From Butyrivibrio sp. NC2002 (GTDB lineage Bacteria > Bacillota > Clostridia > Lachnospirales > Lachnospiraceae), in the NCBI RefSeq assembly GCF_000702265.1, contig NZ_JNKZ01000007.1:62001-126000 (forward strand): a stretch of 64,000 nucleotides of DNA. Reading direction: 5' to 3'. Numbering within the stretch: position 1 is the first letter of the stretch; each line of letters opens with the position of its first letter. A program made the position numbers and the translations under genes. Below, in pieces: positions 51,804 to 59,473 of the stretch. The notes beneath the pieces were generated by a model that was not told the DNA's origin, did no database searches, and worked only from the letters and a program-made list of their open reading frames with translations.

Positions 51804-52793
51804 TTGGGGAAGTTTTATTTAGATGTGGATCAGGCAACTGCCCAGGTCACTCGTCTTAGAAATCACAAATCAGGTTTAACAGCTCGTAAATCCAGACTTA
51901 TGGAAGTTCACAGCGACTTGTGGATTGGCGTTGAAACAGAAGCTATAAGGGAAGTGCTTGAAAGGCTTAATTCAAATCTTGAATTAGAAGCAAATCAGGT
52001 CGAGATTTTAGCGACAGCACTTGAAAAAATAATTGCTCTTTATGTAAAGGCTGAAACAGATATCACTAATCATATAAATGGCGGTCAGGCTACGACTCCT
52101 CCAAGTGGTAACGGTAATGGGACAACGCCATCAGATAACAGCGGTGATGGAAGCAAACCTTCAAAGCCTGAGCAGGGAGATAATTCAGGTGATGAAGAAG
52201 ATCCTGATGAACCATTTAATGTTTATGATTGGCTGGCAGAAGAATCAGGTTTGCCAAAGGATGTTATCGAAACGATAGCATTGATCCTTAGTTTTATTCC
52301 TGTTATAAATTGCCTTACAGATATAATCGATATTATAAATCATGTATCTGAGGCACTTGGTGATGATGGCAAAATATCGTGGGTGGAAGGTGGAGTAATA
52401 GCTTGGGATATTGTAAATCTTGGACTTGATATAGCTTCTGCAGGCGAAATCATTAAGGGAGCTACTAAGGCAGTTAAGTCAGTTAAAGCAGCAAATACAG
52501 CAGCTAAACATGCAGACGATGTCGCAGAAGCAGCCGCAAAAACTGCAGCTAAAAAAGCAGCAAAATCAGGCGGCTCAGTTCCTGCAACAAAAGCTGCAAA
52601 AAAAGCAACAAAGGCACTAAAGAGAGCAGAAAAGGCTGCAGATAAGGCTAAAGCTGCAAAAGAAGCAGCAAAGCAGGTTACAAAAGAAACCGCTAAGAAA
52701 GCTGCGAAAAAAGCTGCCAAAGATACAGCGGGAAATGCTGCAAAAGGAGTACCGAGAGGAAAAGCTAAGGATTATCTAATTGATAAGTATTAA
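51804..52793 (+). CDS. WXG100-domain protein with pre-toxin-like region, apparently lacking a toxin domain
   Basis: Candidate type VII secretion substrate. Start is a TTG at 51804 with GGAGGG upstream. The 329-residue protein has an N-terminal WXG100-like helical hairpin (1-90) with W40-I-G42 and a YxxxE signal (Y80-VKA-E84). A Gly/Ser/Asp/Pro linker (92-138) follows, then a hydrophobic region resembling pre-toxin domains (about 140-225: LILSFIPVINCLTDIIDII, DDGKISWVEGGVIAWDIVNLGLDIASAGEIIKGATKAVK). A long Ala/Lys-rich helix runs to residue 315, then a short tail GVPRGKAKDYLIDKY. Polymorphic toxins normally continue into a catalytic domain here; none is present. It may be a truncated toxin, or a structural secreted protein. 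Assignment is by motif only. Confidence 0.7.
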   Translation: MGKFYLDVDQATAQVTRLRNHKSGLTARKSRLMEVHSDLWIGVETEAIREVLERLNSNLELEANQVEILATALEKIIALYVKAETDITNHINGGQATTPPSGNGNGTTPSDNSGDGSKPSKPEQGDNSGDEEDPDEPFNVYDWLAEESGLPKDVIETIALILSFIPVINCLTDIIDIINHVSEALGDDGKISWVEGGVIAWDIVNLGLDIASAGEIIKGATKAVKSVKAANTAAKHADDVAEAAAKTAAKKAAKSGGSVPATKAAKKATKALKRAEKAADKAKAAKEAAKQVTKETAKKAAKKAAKDTAGNAAKGVPRGKAKDYLIDKY

Positions 52794-52811
52794 GTATTTC
52801 GGAGGTATATT

Positions 52812-53456
52812 TTGAAAAGATTATTTAGCAATGCATTTTATAATCACAGACATTTTTTCAGACGGATGTGTCTTATTTTTGCAGCACTTGCTTTAGTTTC
52901 TGCAATAAATGATTTTCATACGGCTGAAGTAGTAAATGATTATATTTCTGTCCCCGGATATCTTACAGATGTTGAGTCGTTTACGACATACAGAAGATTA
53001 AGACAGGTTACAGAATATAAATACACGGTGCATTGGTTATATGATGGCGAAGAATATACAAAAAGAATAACCGCAATAGAGAAGCCTGATCTTGATCTTT
53101 CTACTGTAAGAATAAATGCTGAAAATACAGATATGACAATGGGGAATTCAAAAGACATAAGAATAAGTGCATTTGGCTCACTTGCAGTTTCCATTCTGCT
53201 TTTTATTATATGGCTTTTCTTTTACAAGATGGATAAAAAAAGGCACAACATAAGCAGAGATGAGTGGAGTTCAATATATTATACTTCACTTGTAAGTTCT
53301 GTAGTAATGCTTATAGGAGTTATATATAGTTCGGTAATTGTTTTTAAAGTAGAGGGTAAAACCATGCAGTCATCAATGACTACGCTTTTATTAGTTTCTG
53401 TTTTTGCGTTTGTATTATCTGTTATCATCAACAGAGTTGCAAGAAATAAACAATAA
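52812..53456 (+). CDS. Four-helix membrane protein, unknown
   Basis: Not recognised beyond being membrane-bound. Start is a TTG at 52812 with GGAGG upstream. The 214-residue protein has an N-terminal helix (about 17-33), a soluble domain of about 100 residues (YTVHWLYDGEEYTKRITAIEKPDLDLSTVRINAEN, somewhat like DUF3592-type extracytoplasmic domains), then three more helices (about 118-135, 155-177, 187-207). It lies 18 bases after the WXG gene, so it may help export, hold or protect against that product. An immunity or accessory role is inference only. Confidence 0.7.
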   Translation: MKRLFSNAFYNHRHFFRRMCLIFAALALVSAINDFHTAEVVNDYISVPGYLTDVESFTTYRRLRQVTEYKYTVHWLYDGEEYTKRITAIEKPDLDLSTVRINAENTDMTMGNSKDIRISAFGSLAVSILLFIIWLFFYKMDKKRHNISRDEWSSIYYTSLVSSVVMLIGVIYSSVIVFKVEGKTMQSSMTTLLLVSVFAFVLSVIINRVARNKQ

Positions 53457-53537
53457 ATACTTCTCGTCGGTGTTGATGATGAATTCTCCATCGACTGGTC
53501 AGGTTTTGAAATGCCTAAAATAGATTGGCCCTGGTAA
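53457..53537 (+). pseudogene. Orphan C-terminal coding remnant
   Basis: After the stop of the membrane protein, the same frame stays open for 26 codons to a tandem TAA TAA and encodes ILLVGVDDEFSIDWSGFEM followed by PKIDWPW. There is no start codon with a ribosome site. The Trp- and acid-rich, non-repetitive composition looks like the true C-terminus of a lost gene. I infer a deletion that removed its 5' part. Confidence 0.45.
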
Positions 53538-53551
53538 TAACGGAGTATGTG

Positions 53552-54169
53552 ATGAAGTTAAAACTTAAGCAAAATAGTAAATGGTTTGGAAATGTAGATT
53601 TTTCTCTTATAAATATGAATGGTGAAAGCCTGGGTAATATTGCTATTACCGCTAAAAGGACATACTATTCTATATCTGCCATGGTGCAGATAAATGGGAA
53701 AAAGGCGATAATAAAACCAATTCGTTTACTTGATTCTATAATGAATAATCCATATAGGGAAGTAGTATTAAGACCAATTAAGCCTTTTAGGATAACCGGA
53801 TATTATTCTGAAGGATGGATGTTTGAAAAAGACACTAAGCTTGTTACAAACAATAGATTTGTTTTGCAGAGAATGTTTCTGGATACCGGAAGTTATGTTA
53901 TGTACAAGGCAGGCTTTGGAAAAGAAGGCATGACCTGTGCTGTTTATAAGGATGATACAAAAATTGCTACTGTCCATCAACCGTCCAAAATAATAAATGA
54001 TGTTTATGATTTTGATATGGATGTTGATGAAGGATATCTCATGGAAGCAACACTTATGGTCCTGCAATGGTATCTTGGACATTACCACACATTTAATCAA
54101 ATGATTAAGAGTGTTAGTGTATCAAACATAACTACCAGAGACGAATTTGTTTTATCAAAAGTAATGTAA
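53552..54169 (+). CDS. Unknown 205-aa protein in WXG/DUF4176 module
   Basis: Not confidently recognised. Start at 53552 (MKLKLKQN) with CGGAG upstream; the frame extends to 53525 but without a site. The 205-residue product is beta-rich in the first 90 residues (WFGNVDFSLINMNGESLGNIAITAKRTYYSISAMVQINGKKAIIKPIR), a pattern loosely like LURP-one/Tubby-type barrels, and more mixed afterwards (DVYDFDMDVDEGYLMEATLMVLQWYLGHY). No signal peptide or membrane helix, so it is cytoplasmic. It sits between the coding remnant and DUF4176 copy B, 16 bases before the latter, so it is probably co-expressed. Confidence 0.65.
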   Translation: MKLKLKQNSKWFGNVDFSLINMNGESLGNIAITAKRTYYSISAMVQINGKKAIIKPIRLLDSIMNNPYREVVLRPIKPFRITGYYSEGWMFEKDTKLVTNNRFVLQRMFLDTGSYVMYKAGFGKEGMTCAVYKDDTKIATVHQPSKIINDVYDFDMDVDEGYLMEATLMVLQWYLGHYHTFNQMIKSVSVSNITTRDEFVLSKVM

Positions 54170-54185
54170 GAAAGAGGATGAAAAA

Positions 54186-54500
54186 ATGTTTAATGAATTA
54201 CTTTTACCTGTTGGTTCGGTTGTCTTATTAAAAGGCGGAGAAAAGAGAGTAGTAATCTGCGGCCGTATTCAGATGAAGAACGGTGATGATAAAGTATATG
54301 ACTACTCAGCATGCACTTTTCCCGAGGGAATTGTAGATCCCGGGAAGATGGTATTCTTTAACAGAGATATGATTGAGAGAGTATATTTTATCGGATGTCA
54401 GGATGCTGAAGAGCTTGCTTATGCCAGCAAAATAAAAGAGATTGGCGAGTTTGTAGTAAAGGACGGAAAAATTGTTCCTAAGAAGGATATAGAAGCCTGA
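54186..54500 (+). CDS. DUF4176 family protein, copy B
   Basis: Paralogue of the gene at 51485. The 104-residue product reads LLPVGSVVLLKGGEKRVVICGRIQMKNGDDKVYDYSACTFPEGI and VYFIGCQDAEELAYASKI, matching copy A in order and spacing. Two copies bracketing one small locus suggest duplication around the WXG gene. AGAGGATG precedes the ATG. Function unknown. Confidence 0.78.
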   Translation: MFNELLLPVGSVVLLKGGEKRVVICGRIQMKNGDDKVYDYSACTFPEGIVDPGKMVFFNRDMIERVYFIGCQDAEELAYASKIKEIGEFVVKDGKIVPKKDIEA

Positions 54501-54535
54501 CTATATTAAAGAAATTCATTTATTACATTTGGGGT

Positions 54536-54612
54536 GTAGTGTAAAGCAAGTTATGAAAACATTAGACCGTCCTAAGGAATCCACCGCAAGCGGTACCCCC
54601 TTAGGACCATAG
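54536..54612 (+). repeat. 77-bp interspersed repeat, copy 3
   Basis: Identical to copy 1 over the whole 77 bases, including the ORF (54553-54612) MKTLDRPKESTASGTPLGP. Lies downstream of DUF4176 copy B and 14 bases before a short decayed ORF. Confidence 0.9.
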
Positions 54613-54626
54613 AAAGAGGGAACGGT

Positions 54627-54733
54627 ATGAAAAAGCAAAAATTTCTAACTAAATTTGGCGAACATATGTAGAGCACAACAATACAAGGTATTACTCAGAC
54701 TGGTCTAATGTAAAGAGCACAAAAATAAAATAA
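54627..54733 (+). pseudogene. Decayed short ORF downstream of repeat copy 3
   Basis: An ATG with AGAGGGAACGG upstream opens MKKQKFLTKFGEHM and stops at 54671. An overlapping frame (54653-54733) then encodes WRTYVEHNNTRYYSDWSN and VKSTKIK to a stop. The second stretch looks protein-like and the first has the start site, as if one frameshift broke a single small gene. The fit is suggestive only. Confidence 0.35.
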
Positions 54734-54747
54734 ATGAAATAAAGCAA

Positions 54748-54797
54748 GGGCTATCGGCGGGATGTGTTATCGGATCCTAAGCGATAGTTCTTTTTAT
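54748..54797 (+). terminator. Terminator before the metal-resistance operon
   Basis: GGCTATCG (about 54749-54757) pairs with CGATAGT (about 54782-54788), large loop, followed by TCTTTTTA. Closes transcripts from the WXG module. Confidence 0.65.
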
Positions 54798-54828
54798 TCA
54801 ATGGCTCTTTTTATTATATTAAATTGTA

Positions 54829-54857
54829 TTGACATAAGCATTTTTTGGAGGTATATT
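54829..54857 (+). promoter_or_regulatory. Sigma-A promoter of the metal-resistance operon
   Basis: TTGACA (54829-54834), 17-base spacer, TATATT (54852-54857). Consensus -35. The predicted start point falls at the edge of the operator below. Confidence 0.85.
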
Positions 54858-54862
54858 ATATT

Positions 54863-54892
54863 CAAACATATGAATAAATGTTCATATGTTTG
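54863..54892 (+). promoter_or_regulatory. ArsR/SmtB-type operator
   Basis: Perfect 12-bp inverted repeat CAAACATATGAA / TTCATATGTTTG around TAAATG. The core ATATGAA-N6-TTCATAT resembles operators of metal-sensing ArsR/SmtB repressors. It covers the predicted transcription start, so a bound repressor would block initiation. Confidence 0.85.
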
Positions 54893-54976
54893 GAACTTAA
54901 AATATAAAAACGTAACTAATATCACAAATGCAGGAGTTATGAATTTTTCCTGCAACCAAAATAAGGAGCTTAGCCA

Positions 54977-55297
54977 ATGGACAACAAATTGACATGCAAG
55001 CTTGAAGAACTTCCGGATGAGGAAGAGATGTATGATCTTGCAGAACTTTTTAAAGTCTTTGGGGACTCGACCAGAATAAGAATCCTGTTTGCACTGTTTG
55101 TTTCGGAATTTTGTGTGAACGATCTTGCGGAGAACCTACAAATGACGCAGTCTGCAGTGTCACATCAGCTTAAGATCTTAAAAGTAAATAAGCTGGTAAA
55201 CAGCAGACGAGATGGTAAGCAGATATATTATTATCTTGCAGATGATCATGTAAGAACCATTATTTCTATGGGAAGAGAACACATAGAAGAAAAATAA
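54977..55297 (+). CDS. ArsR/SmtB-family metal-responsive repressor (CadC/CzrA-like)
   Basis: Winged-helix repressor that leaves DNA when it binds metal. The 106-residue protein has LFKVFGDSTRIRILFALFVSEFCVNDLAENLQMTQSAVSHQLKILKVNKLVNSRRDGKQIYYYLADDHVRTII. The Asp/His positions of the alpha-5 metal site (DDHVRTIISMGREHIEE) are present, as in zinc sensors; the N-terminal KLTCKL gives one Cys, fewer than in CadC. First gene of the operon with metallochaperone and ATPase, and probably autoregulated through the operator at 54863. Confidence 0.92.
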   Translation: MDNKLTCKLEELPDEEEMYDLAELFKVFGDSTRIRILFALFVSEFCVNDLAENLQMTQSAVSHQLKILKVNKLVNSRRDGKQIYYYLADDHVRTIISMGREHIEEK

Positions 55298-55330
55298 TGA
55301 TAATAAAAAAGAAAAGTGAGGATTATAACA

Positions 55331-55546
55331 ATGAAAAAGACCTACAAATGTGAAGTTGATTGTGCTAACTGTGCTGCAAAGATGGAGGATGCCATCAAGA
55401 AGCTTGATGGAGTTAAGGATGCAAGAGTTAATTTCATGACTCAGAAACTTACACTTGAAGCTGATGAAGACAACTATGACAACATCCTTCAGCTTGCTGT
55501 AAAAGCCTGCAAAAAGGTTGAACCTGATTGTGAAATTGAAATCTGA
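55331..55546 (+). CDS. HMA-domain metallochaperone (heavy-metal binding protein)
   Basis: Small cytosolic metal carrier that hands metal to the ATPase. Start at 55331 (MKKTYKCEVDCANC) with GTGAGGA upstream; a frame to 55316 is possible. The 71-residue ferredoxin-like HMA domain has the metal-binding CANC motif (DCANCAAKMEDAIKKLDGV). Here the HMA domain is a separate gene rather than the N-terminus of the ATPase. 18 bases before the ATPase. Confidence 0.93.
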   Translation: MKKTYKCEVDCANCAAKMEDAIKKLDGVKDARVNFMTQKLTLEADEDNYDNILQLAVKACKKVEPDCEIEI

Positions 55547-55564
55547 TGACATAAGGAAACTGAT

Positions 55565-57454
55565 ATGACTAAGAAGATGAAAAAGACCAGAAACAGAATA
55601 ATTGGAGTCCTTATAGCTTTTATAGTTTTGATGATCCTTGAGCATATAGGACTTTTTGATAAGCTGCCTAAATTGCTTATTTTTATAATCTATCTGGTTC
55701 CGTATCTCGTAATAGGATATGACGTACTTAAAAAGGCATTCATAAATATTTCTCACGGACAGGTTTTTGATGAGAATTTTCTTATGATGATCGCTACTTT
55801 CGGTGCTTTTGGAATACAGGAGTACTCAGAGGCGCTTGCTGTAATGCTGTTTTACCAGATCGGAGAACTTTTCCAGAGCTATGCGGTTGGCAAGTCCAGA
55901 CAATCTATTGCTGATATGATGAGTATTGCTCCCGAATATGCAAACCTCCAGGGAGAAGATGGCAATATAGAAGAAGTTGATCCTTCAGATGTGGAAATAG
56001 GTTCTGTAATAGTCATAAAACCGGGCGAAAAAGTTCCACTGGACGGAATAGTGATTGAAGGTGAATCTTTCCTTGATACGTCAGCAATAACCGGTGAATC
56101 TGTCCCCAGAAGAGCTTCTACAGGCTCGGAAATATACAGTGGCTGCATCAATAAGGACTCTGTTCTTAAGCTTAAAACCACTAAGAAATACGAAGATTCA
56201 ACTGTTGCCAAAATTCTCGAACTTGTAGAAAATGCAAGCAACAGAAAATCAAGAATGGAGAACTTCATAACAAGGTTTGCAAGATACTACACACCAATAG
56301 TAACGATAGGCGCTGTACTTCTTGCTGTTGTACCTCCGATAGTTGGACTTCTTCCTCTTTCAAGTTCGATAAAAAGAGCATGTATTTTCCTTATTGTTTC
56401 ATGTCCCTGCGCGCTTGTTATATCAGTCCCGCTTGGATTTTTCGGCGGAATCGGTGCAAGCTCTAAAAAAGGCATCCTCGTTAAGGGAAGTAACTTCCTT
56501 GAAGCAATCGCCGATGCGGACATACTTGTTATGGACAAGACAGGCACTCTTACAAAGGGTGAATTCAAGGTTAAGGATATCGATACTGAAGGTAAATTAA
56601 CTAGTGATGAGCTGTTAAAGATTGCCGCACATATAGAAAGCTTTTCAAATCATCCAATTGCAGGATCTATCATAGAAGCCTACAAAGAAAAAACCGGCAA
56701 TGCGCCTGACGAAGCACTGGTAAGTAATGTAAGGGAAGTTGCAGGTCACGGTATAATTGCTGCTTTTGAAGGAAAAGAATATCTTGCCGGAAATGAAAAA
56801 CTCCTTAAGGAAAACGGAATTACAGATATTCCCGAAGGAAAATCCGGTACTGTAGTATATATAGCAGATAAAAAAGTTTTACTTGGAACGATTACGATAT
56901 CTGATACAATAAAGGAAGGGGCAGCACAGGCTATAAGAGATATTAAACAAGCCGGTGTGAGAAATGTTGTAATGCTCACCGGAGACTCTAAAAAGGCCGC
57001 ACAGGAAGTCTCAGGTGAACTGTCTATTGACACAGTATATTCGGATCTTTTGCCTGCAGATAAGGTAACAAAAGTTGAGGAACTTTTATCTGATACAAAC
57101 AGAGGTAAGCTCGTGTTTGTAGGTGATGGAATAAACGATGCACCTGTCCTTATGAGAGCAGATGTCGGAATTGCCATGGGAAGTCTTGGCAGCGATGCGG
57201 CAATAGAAGCTGCTGACATAGTCCTTATGGATGATGATATAAGAGGCATTTCTAGCGTTATTGCCATTGCCAGAAAAACAGTCCGAATAGTCAAAGAGAA
57301 CATTGCCTTTGCCCTTACAGTAAAAATACTAATACTTGTTTTGGGTGCTCTGGGGCTTGCCACGATGTGGCTTGCTGTTTTCGGAGATGTAGGCGTAGCC
57401 GTACTTGCAATTCTTAACTCCATGAGAACCCTTAGCGAGGGGAAGAGGCAGTAA
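55565..57454 (+). CDS. cadA: P1B-type heavy-metal ATPase (Zn/Cd/Pb exporter, CadA/ZntA type)
   Basis: ATP-driven metal efflux pump. The 629-residue protein has membrane helices, the actuator TGES (AITGESVPR), the CPC metal-path motif (C280-P-C282 in SCPCALVISVPL), the phosphorylation site D324-KTGTLTKG, HP locus (SNHPIAG) and GDGINDAPVL. The C-terminal helix KILILVLGALGLATMWLAVFGDVG, with Asp near the membrane, fits Zn/Cd/Pb exporters. It lacks its own HMA domain, which is supplied by the upstream gene. ATG of the next gene follows the stop immediately. Confidence 0.93.
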   Translation: MTKKMKKTRNRIIGVLIAFIVLMILEHIGLFDKLPKLLIFIIYLVPYLVIGYDVLKKAFINISHGQVFDENFLMMIATFGAFGIQEYSEALAVMLFYQIGELFQSYAVGKSRQSIADMMSIAPEYANLQGEDGNIEEVDPSDVEIGSVIVIKPGEKVPLDGIVIEGESFLDTSAITGESVPRRASTGSEIYSGCINKDSVLKLKTTKKYEDSTVAKILELVENASNRKSRMENFITRFARYYTPIVTIGAVLLAVVPPIVGLLPLSSSIKRACIFLIVSCPCALVISVPLGFFGGIGASSKKGILVKGSNFLEAIADADILVMDKTGTLTKGEFKVKDIDTEGKLTSDELLKIAAHIESFSNHPIAGSIIEAYKEKTGNAPDEALVSNVREVAGHGIIAAFEGKEYLAGNEKLLKENGITDIPEGKSGTVVYIADKKVLLGTITISDTIKEGAAQAIRDIKQAGVRNVVMLTGDSKKAAQEVSGELSIDTVYSDLLPADKVTKVEELLSDTNRGKLVFVGDGINDAPVLMRADVGIAMGSLGSDAAIEAADIVLMDDDIRGISSVIAIARKTVRIVKENIAFALTVKILILVLGALGLATMWLAVFGDVGVAVLAILNSMRTLSEGKRQ

Positions 57455-59473
57455 ATGGCAAAAACCGAAATGGAAGTAGTTCAGCTTGTTTTAAAGCTGA
57501 TAGGCCATAAGACCGGTGATATATGTAAGACAACTTATTCACCTCAGAAGGTGAAATTTCCAGAGCATGCGGAGGGTGAGACACACCTTCCGCATGCTAC
57601 GCCTGAAGAAATGGGCGTTGATACCTCATTTATATATGAACTTTTTTCTAATCTATATGACCAGAACAATTGCCACATGCACAAGATCATGGTGGTGAGA
57701 AAAGGTCATATTATCGGAGAGTGTGCCTATGCTCCTTTTGATATGGATACATGGCACATTACTCATTCTATGTGCAAAAGTGTAACGGGAATGGCCATTG
57801 GCTTTCTTATCTATGAAGGAAAGCTTTCACTTGATGACAAAATTTCCGACATTTTTTCAAGTGTAACATCTCCAATAAAGAGTTTAATTTCAAATGGAAT
57901 GACGATAAGGAATCTGCTAACGATGACAAGCGGGTCTTCTTTTAATGAGACCGGAATGGTTGTTGGCGATGAATGGAGTAAGCTTTTCCTTGATGCGAAA
58001 TTAAAAGTTTCCCCCGGCAGTACATTTGATTATAATTCCATGAATTCCTACATGCTATCAAGTGTTGTGACTAAGATCACAGGTATGAGCATGTTTGAAT
58101 ATCTAAAGCCAAGACTGTTTGATAAACTTGGAATTAAGAGAGTATTTTGGGAGGAGAGCCCGGAGAAGATAACTAAGGGTGGATGGGGAATGCTCCTTCG
58201 CATGGAAGATATGGCAAAGCTTGCAATACTCTATATAAATAAGGGAATGTATAACGGCGAGCAGCTCCTTCCTCCTGAATGGGTGGAAGATGCAACCAAG
58301 GCTCATGTGGAGACGGGGAAGATGAATGCTCCCGGATACGGCTATCAGCTTTGGACTAATGTATGCAGAGAAGGCGCATATACTTTCAACGGTATGCTGG
58401 GGCAGAATGCCTATGTTTTTCCTGATATAGATATGGTTGTTGTGACCAATGCCGGAAACGAGGATCTCTTTCAAAAGGGCAATCTGTCAAACACCATCTA
58501 CTCACATATGAAAAACATCAAGGTTAGTGAAAATGCGCTTCCTGTCACGGACAAAGTTAAAAAAGACAGGCAGATGCTTACACGCTTTTTAAATAACGTA
58601 GAAAATACAAATGTATATGAAAATAAGATTCTATTTGGAGGCTGGAATAACAGAAGGGTTAAGGTTACAAACGGCAGATCCAAAAACTCTCATATGAGGA
58701 TCCCGCTTAATAAATCGGGCAATGCCGCATGCAGTATGCAAATAAGTCCTTATATTCGCACAAAGATAATGAAGTGCCTTGATAATGTCACTTATGACTT
58801 AGATGATCAGGGAGTTGGCATAATGCCTATTCTTATCCAGATACTCCACAACAATTATACTGATGGTATTAAGAGTATCGGCTTTAGATATGATGAAAAG
58901 AAAAATCTCTTTTACCTTGTGATAAAAGAGGGGGAAGCTGAAATAGAGCTTTTGTGCGGCTTTGATAAAATAAGGCGTATCACCGATATAGATGAGCATG
59001 GTGAATCCTACAAGATCGCAACAGTATCTGAGTTTTCAACTGATGAATACGGAAGAGTTGTACTTAGAAATGAGTTGTATTTCCTTGAAGATTCATCGAC
59101 AAGAGTGATGAATATATATTTTGGAAAAAGAGAACCCTTAGATCACGGCAATTCTTTTGGCTTTGAATCTATGCTTGCGCCTACAAATATCGGGGTCAGA
59201 TTTGATGAGATACCCGGAAATGGCATAATATACGGCGTTGTTGATATGTATGGCGACTCCCTTGATGTTAAGGGATTAAACGGATTTGTATATAATCAGC
59301 TAAATAACTACGGCGCAATGGATGCAATCTATGTCGCTATAAGGCATACTATGAGACCAAGACTTCACGGAACGATACATTTTGATGAAAACATAAGTGA
59401 TATTGGAGTGGGAATTAATCCTGATTTGGGTTATGATAATGTAGATAACGAAGCTATTACGGAGGAAGATTAA
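57455..59473 (+). CDS. Serine hydrolase, beta-lactamase-related (class C fold), with extra C-terminal domain
   Basis: Serine beta-lactamase-like hydrolase of unknown substrate; may act as an esterase or peptidase. The 672-residue protein has S105-M-C-K108 (THSMCKSVTGMAIGF) as the nucleophile motif, the Tyr motif at Y193 (FDYNSMNSYM), and domain 1 to about residue 370. A second region of about 290 residues (380-672) has no clear family; it repeats beta-type sequence (IGFRYDEKKNLFYLVI, IHFDENISDIGVGINPD). No signal peptide, so cytoplasmic. ATG starts at the base after the cadA stop, so it is part of that transcript or its continuation; a role in metal defence is not supported. Confidence 0.85.
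   Translation: MAKTEMEVVQLVLKLIGHKTGDICKTTYSPQKVKFPEHAEGETHLPHATPEEMGVDTSFIYELFSNLYDQNNCHMHKIMVVRKGHIIGECAYAPFDMDTWHITHSMCKSVTGMAIGFLIYEGKLSLDDKISDIFSSVTSPIKSLISNGMTIRNLLTMTSGSSFNETGMVVGDEWSKLFLDAKLKVSPGSTFDYNSMNSYMLSSVVTKITGMSMFEYLKPRLFDKLGIKRVFWEESPEKITKGGWGMLLRMEDMAKLAILYINKGMYNGEQLLPPEWVEDATKAHVETGKMNAPGYGYQLWTNVCREGAYTFNGMLGQNAYVFPDIDMVVVTNAGNEDLFQKGNLSNTIYSHMKNIKVSENALPVTDKVKKDRQMLTRFLNNVENTNVYENKILFGGWNNRRVKVTNGRSKNSHMRIPLNKSGNAACSMQISPYIRTKIMKCLDNVTYDLDDQGVGIMPILIQILHNNYTDGIKSIGFRYDEKKNLFYLVIKEGEAEIELLCGFDKIRRITDIDEHGESYKIATVSEFSTDEYGRVVLRNELYFLEDSSTRVMNIYFGKREPLDHGNSFGFESMLAPTNIGVRFDEIPGNGIIYGVVDMYGDSLDVKGLNGFVYNQLNNYGAMDAIYVAIRHTMRPRLHGTIHFDENISDIGVGINPDLGYDNVDNEAITEED

Noticed and set aside
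52340..52720. Long minus-strand frame inside the WXG protein gene
   Set aside because: It is Ala/Phe-rich because it mirrors the Ala/Lys-rich codons of the plus-strand gene; it lacks a ribosome site.
54762..54992. 76-codon frame across the ArsR promoter
   Set aside because: It overlaps the terminator, the promoter and the operator; these signals explain the region better.
57455..59473. Serine hydrolase as a true antibiotic-resistance beta-lactamase
   Set aside because: It has no signal peptide, has a large extra domain, and shows only the generic SxxK/Tyr fold motifs, so a resistance role is not supported.
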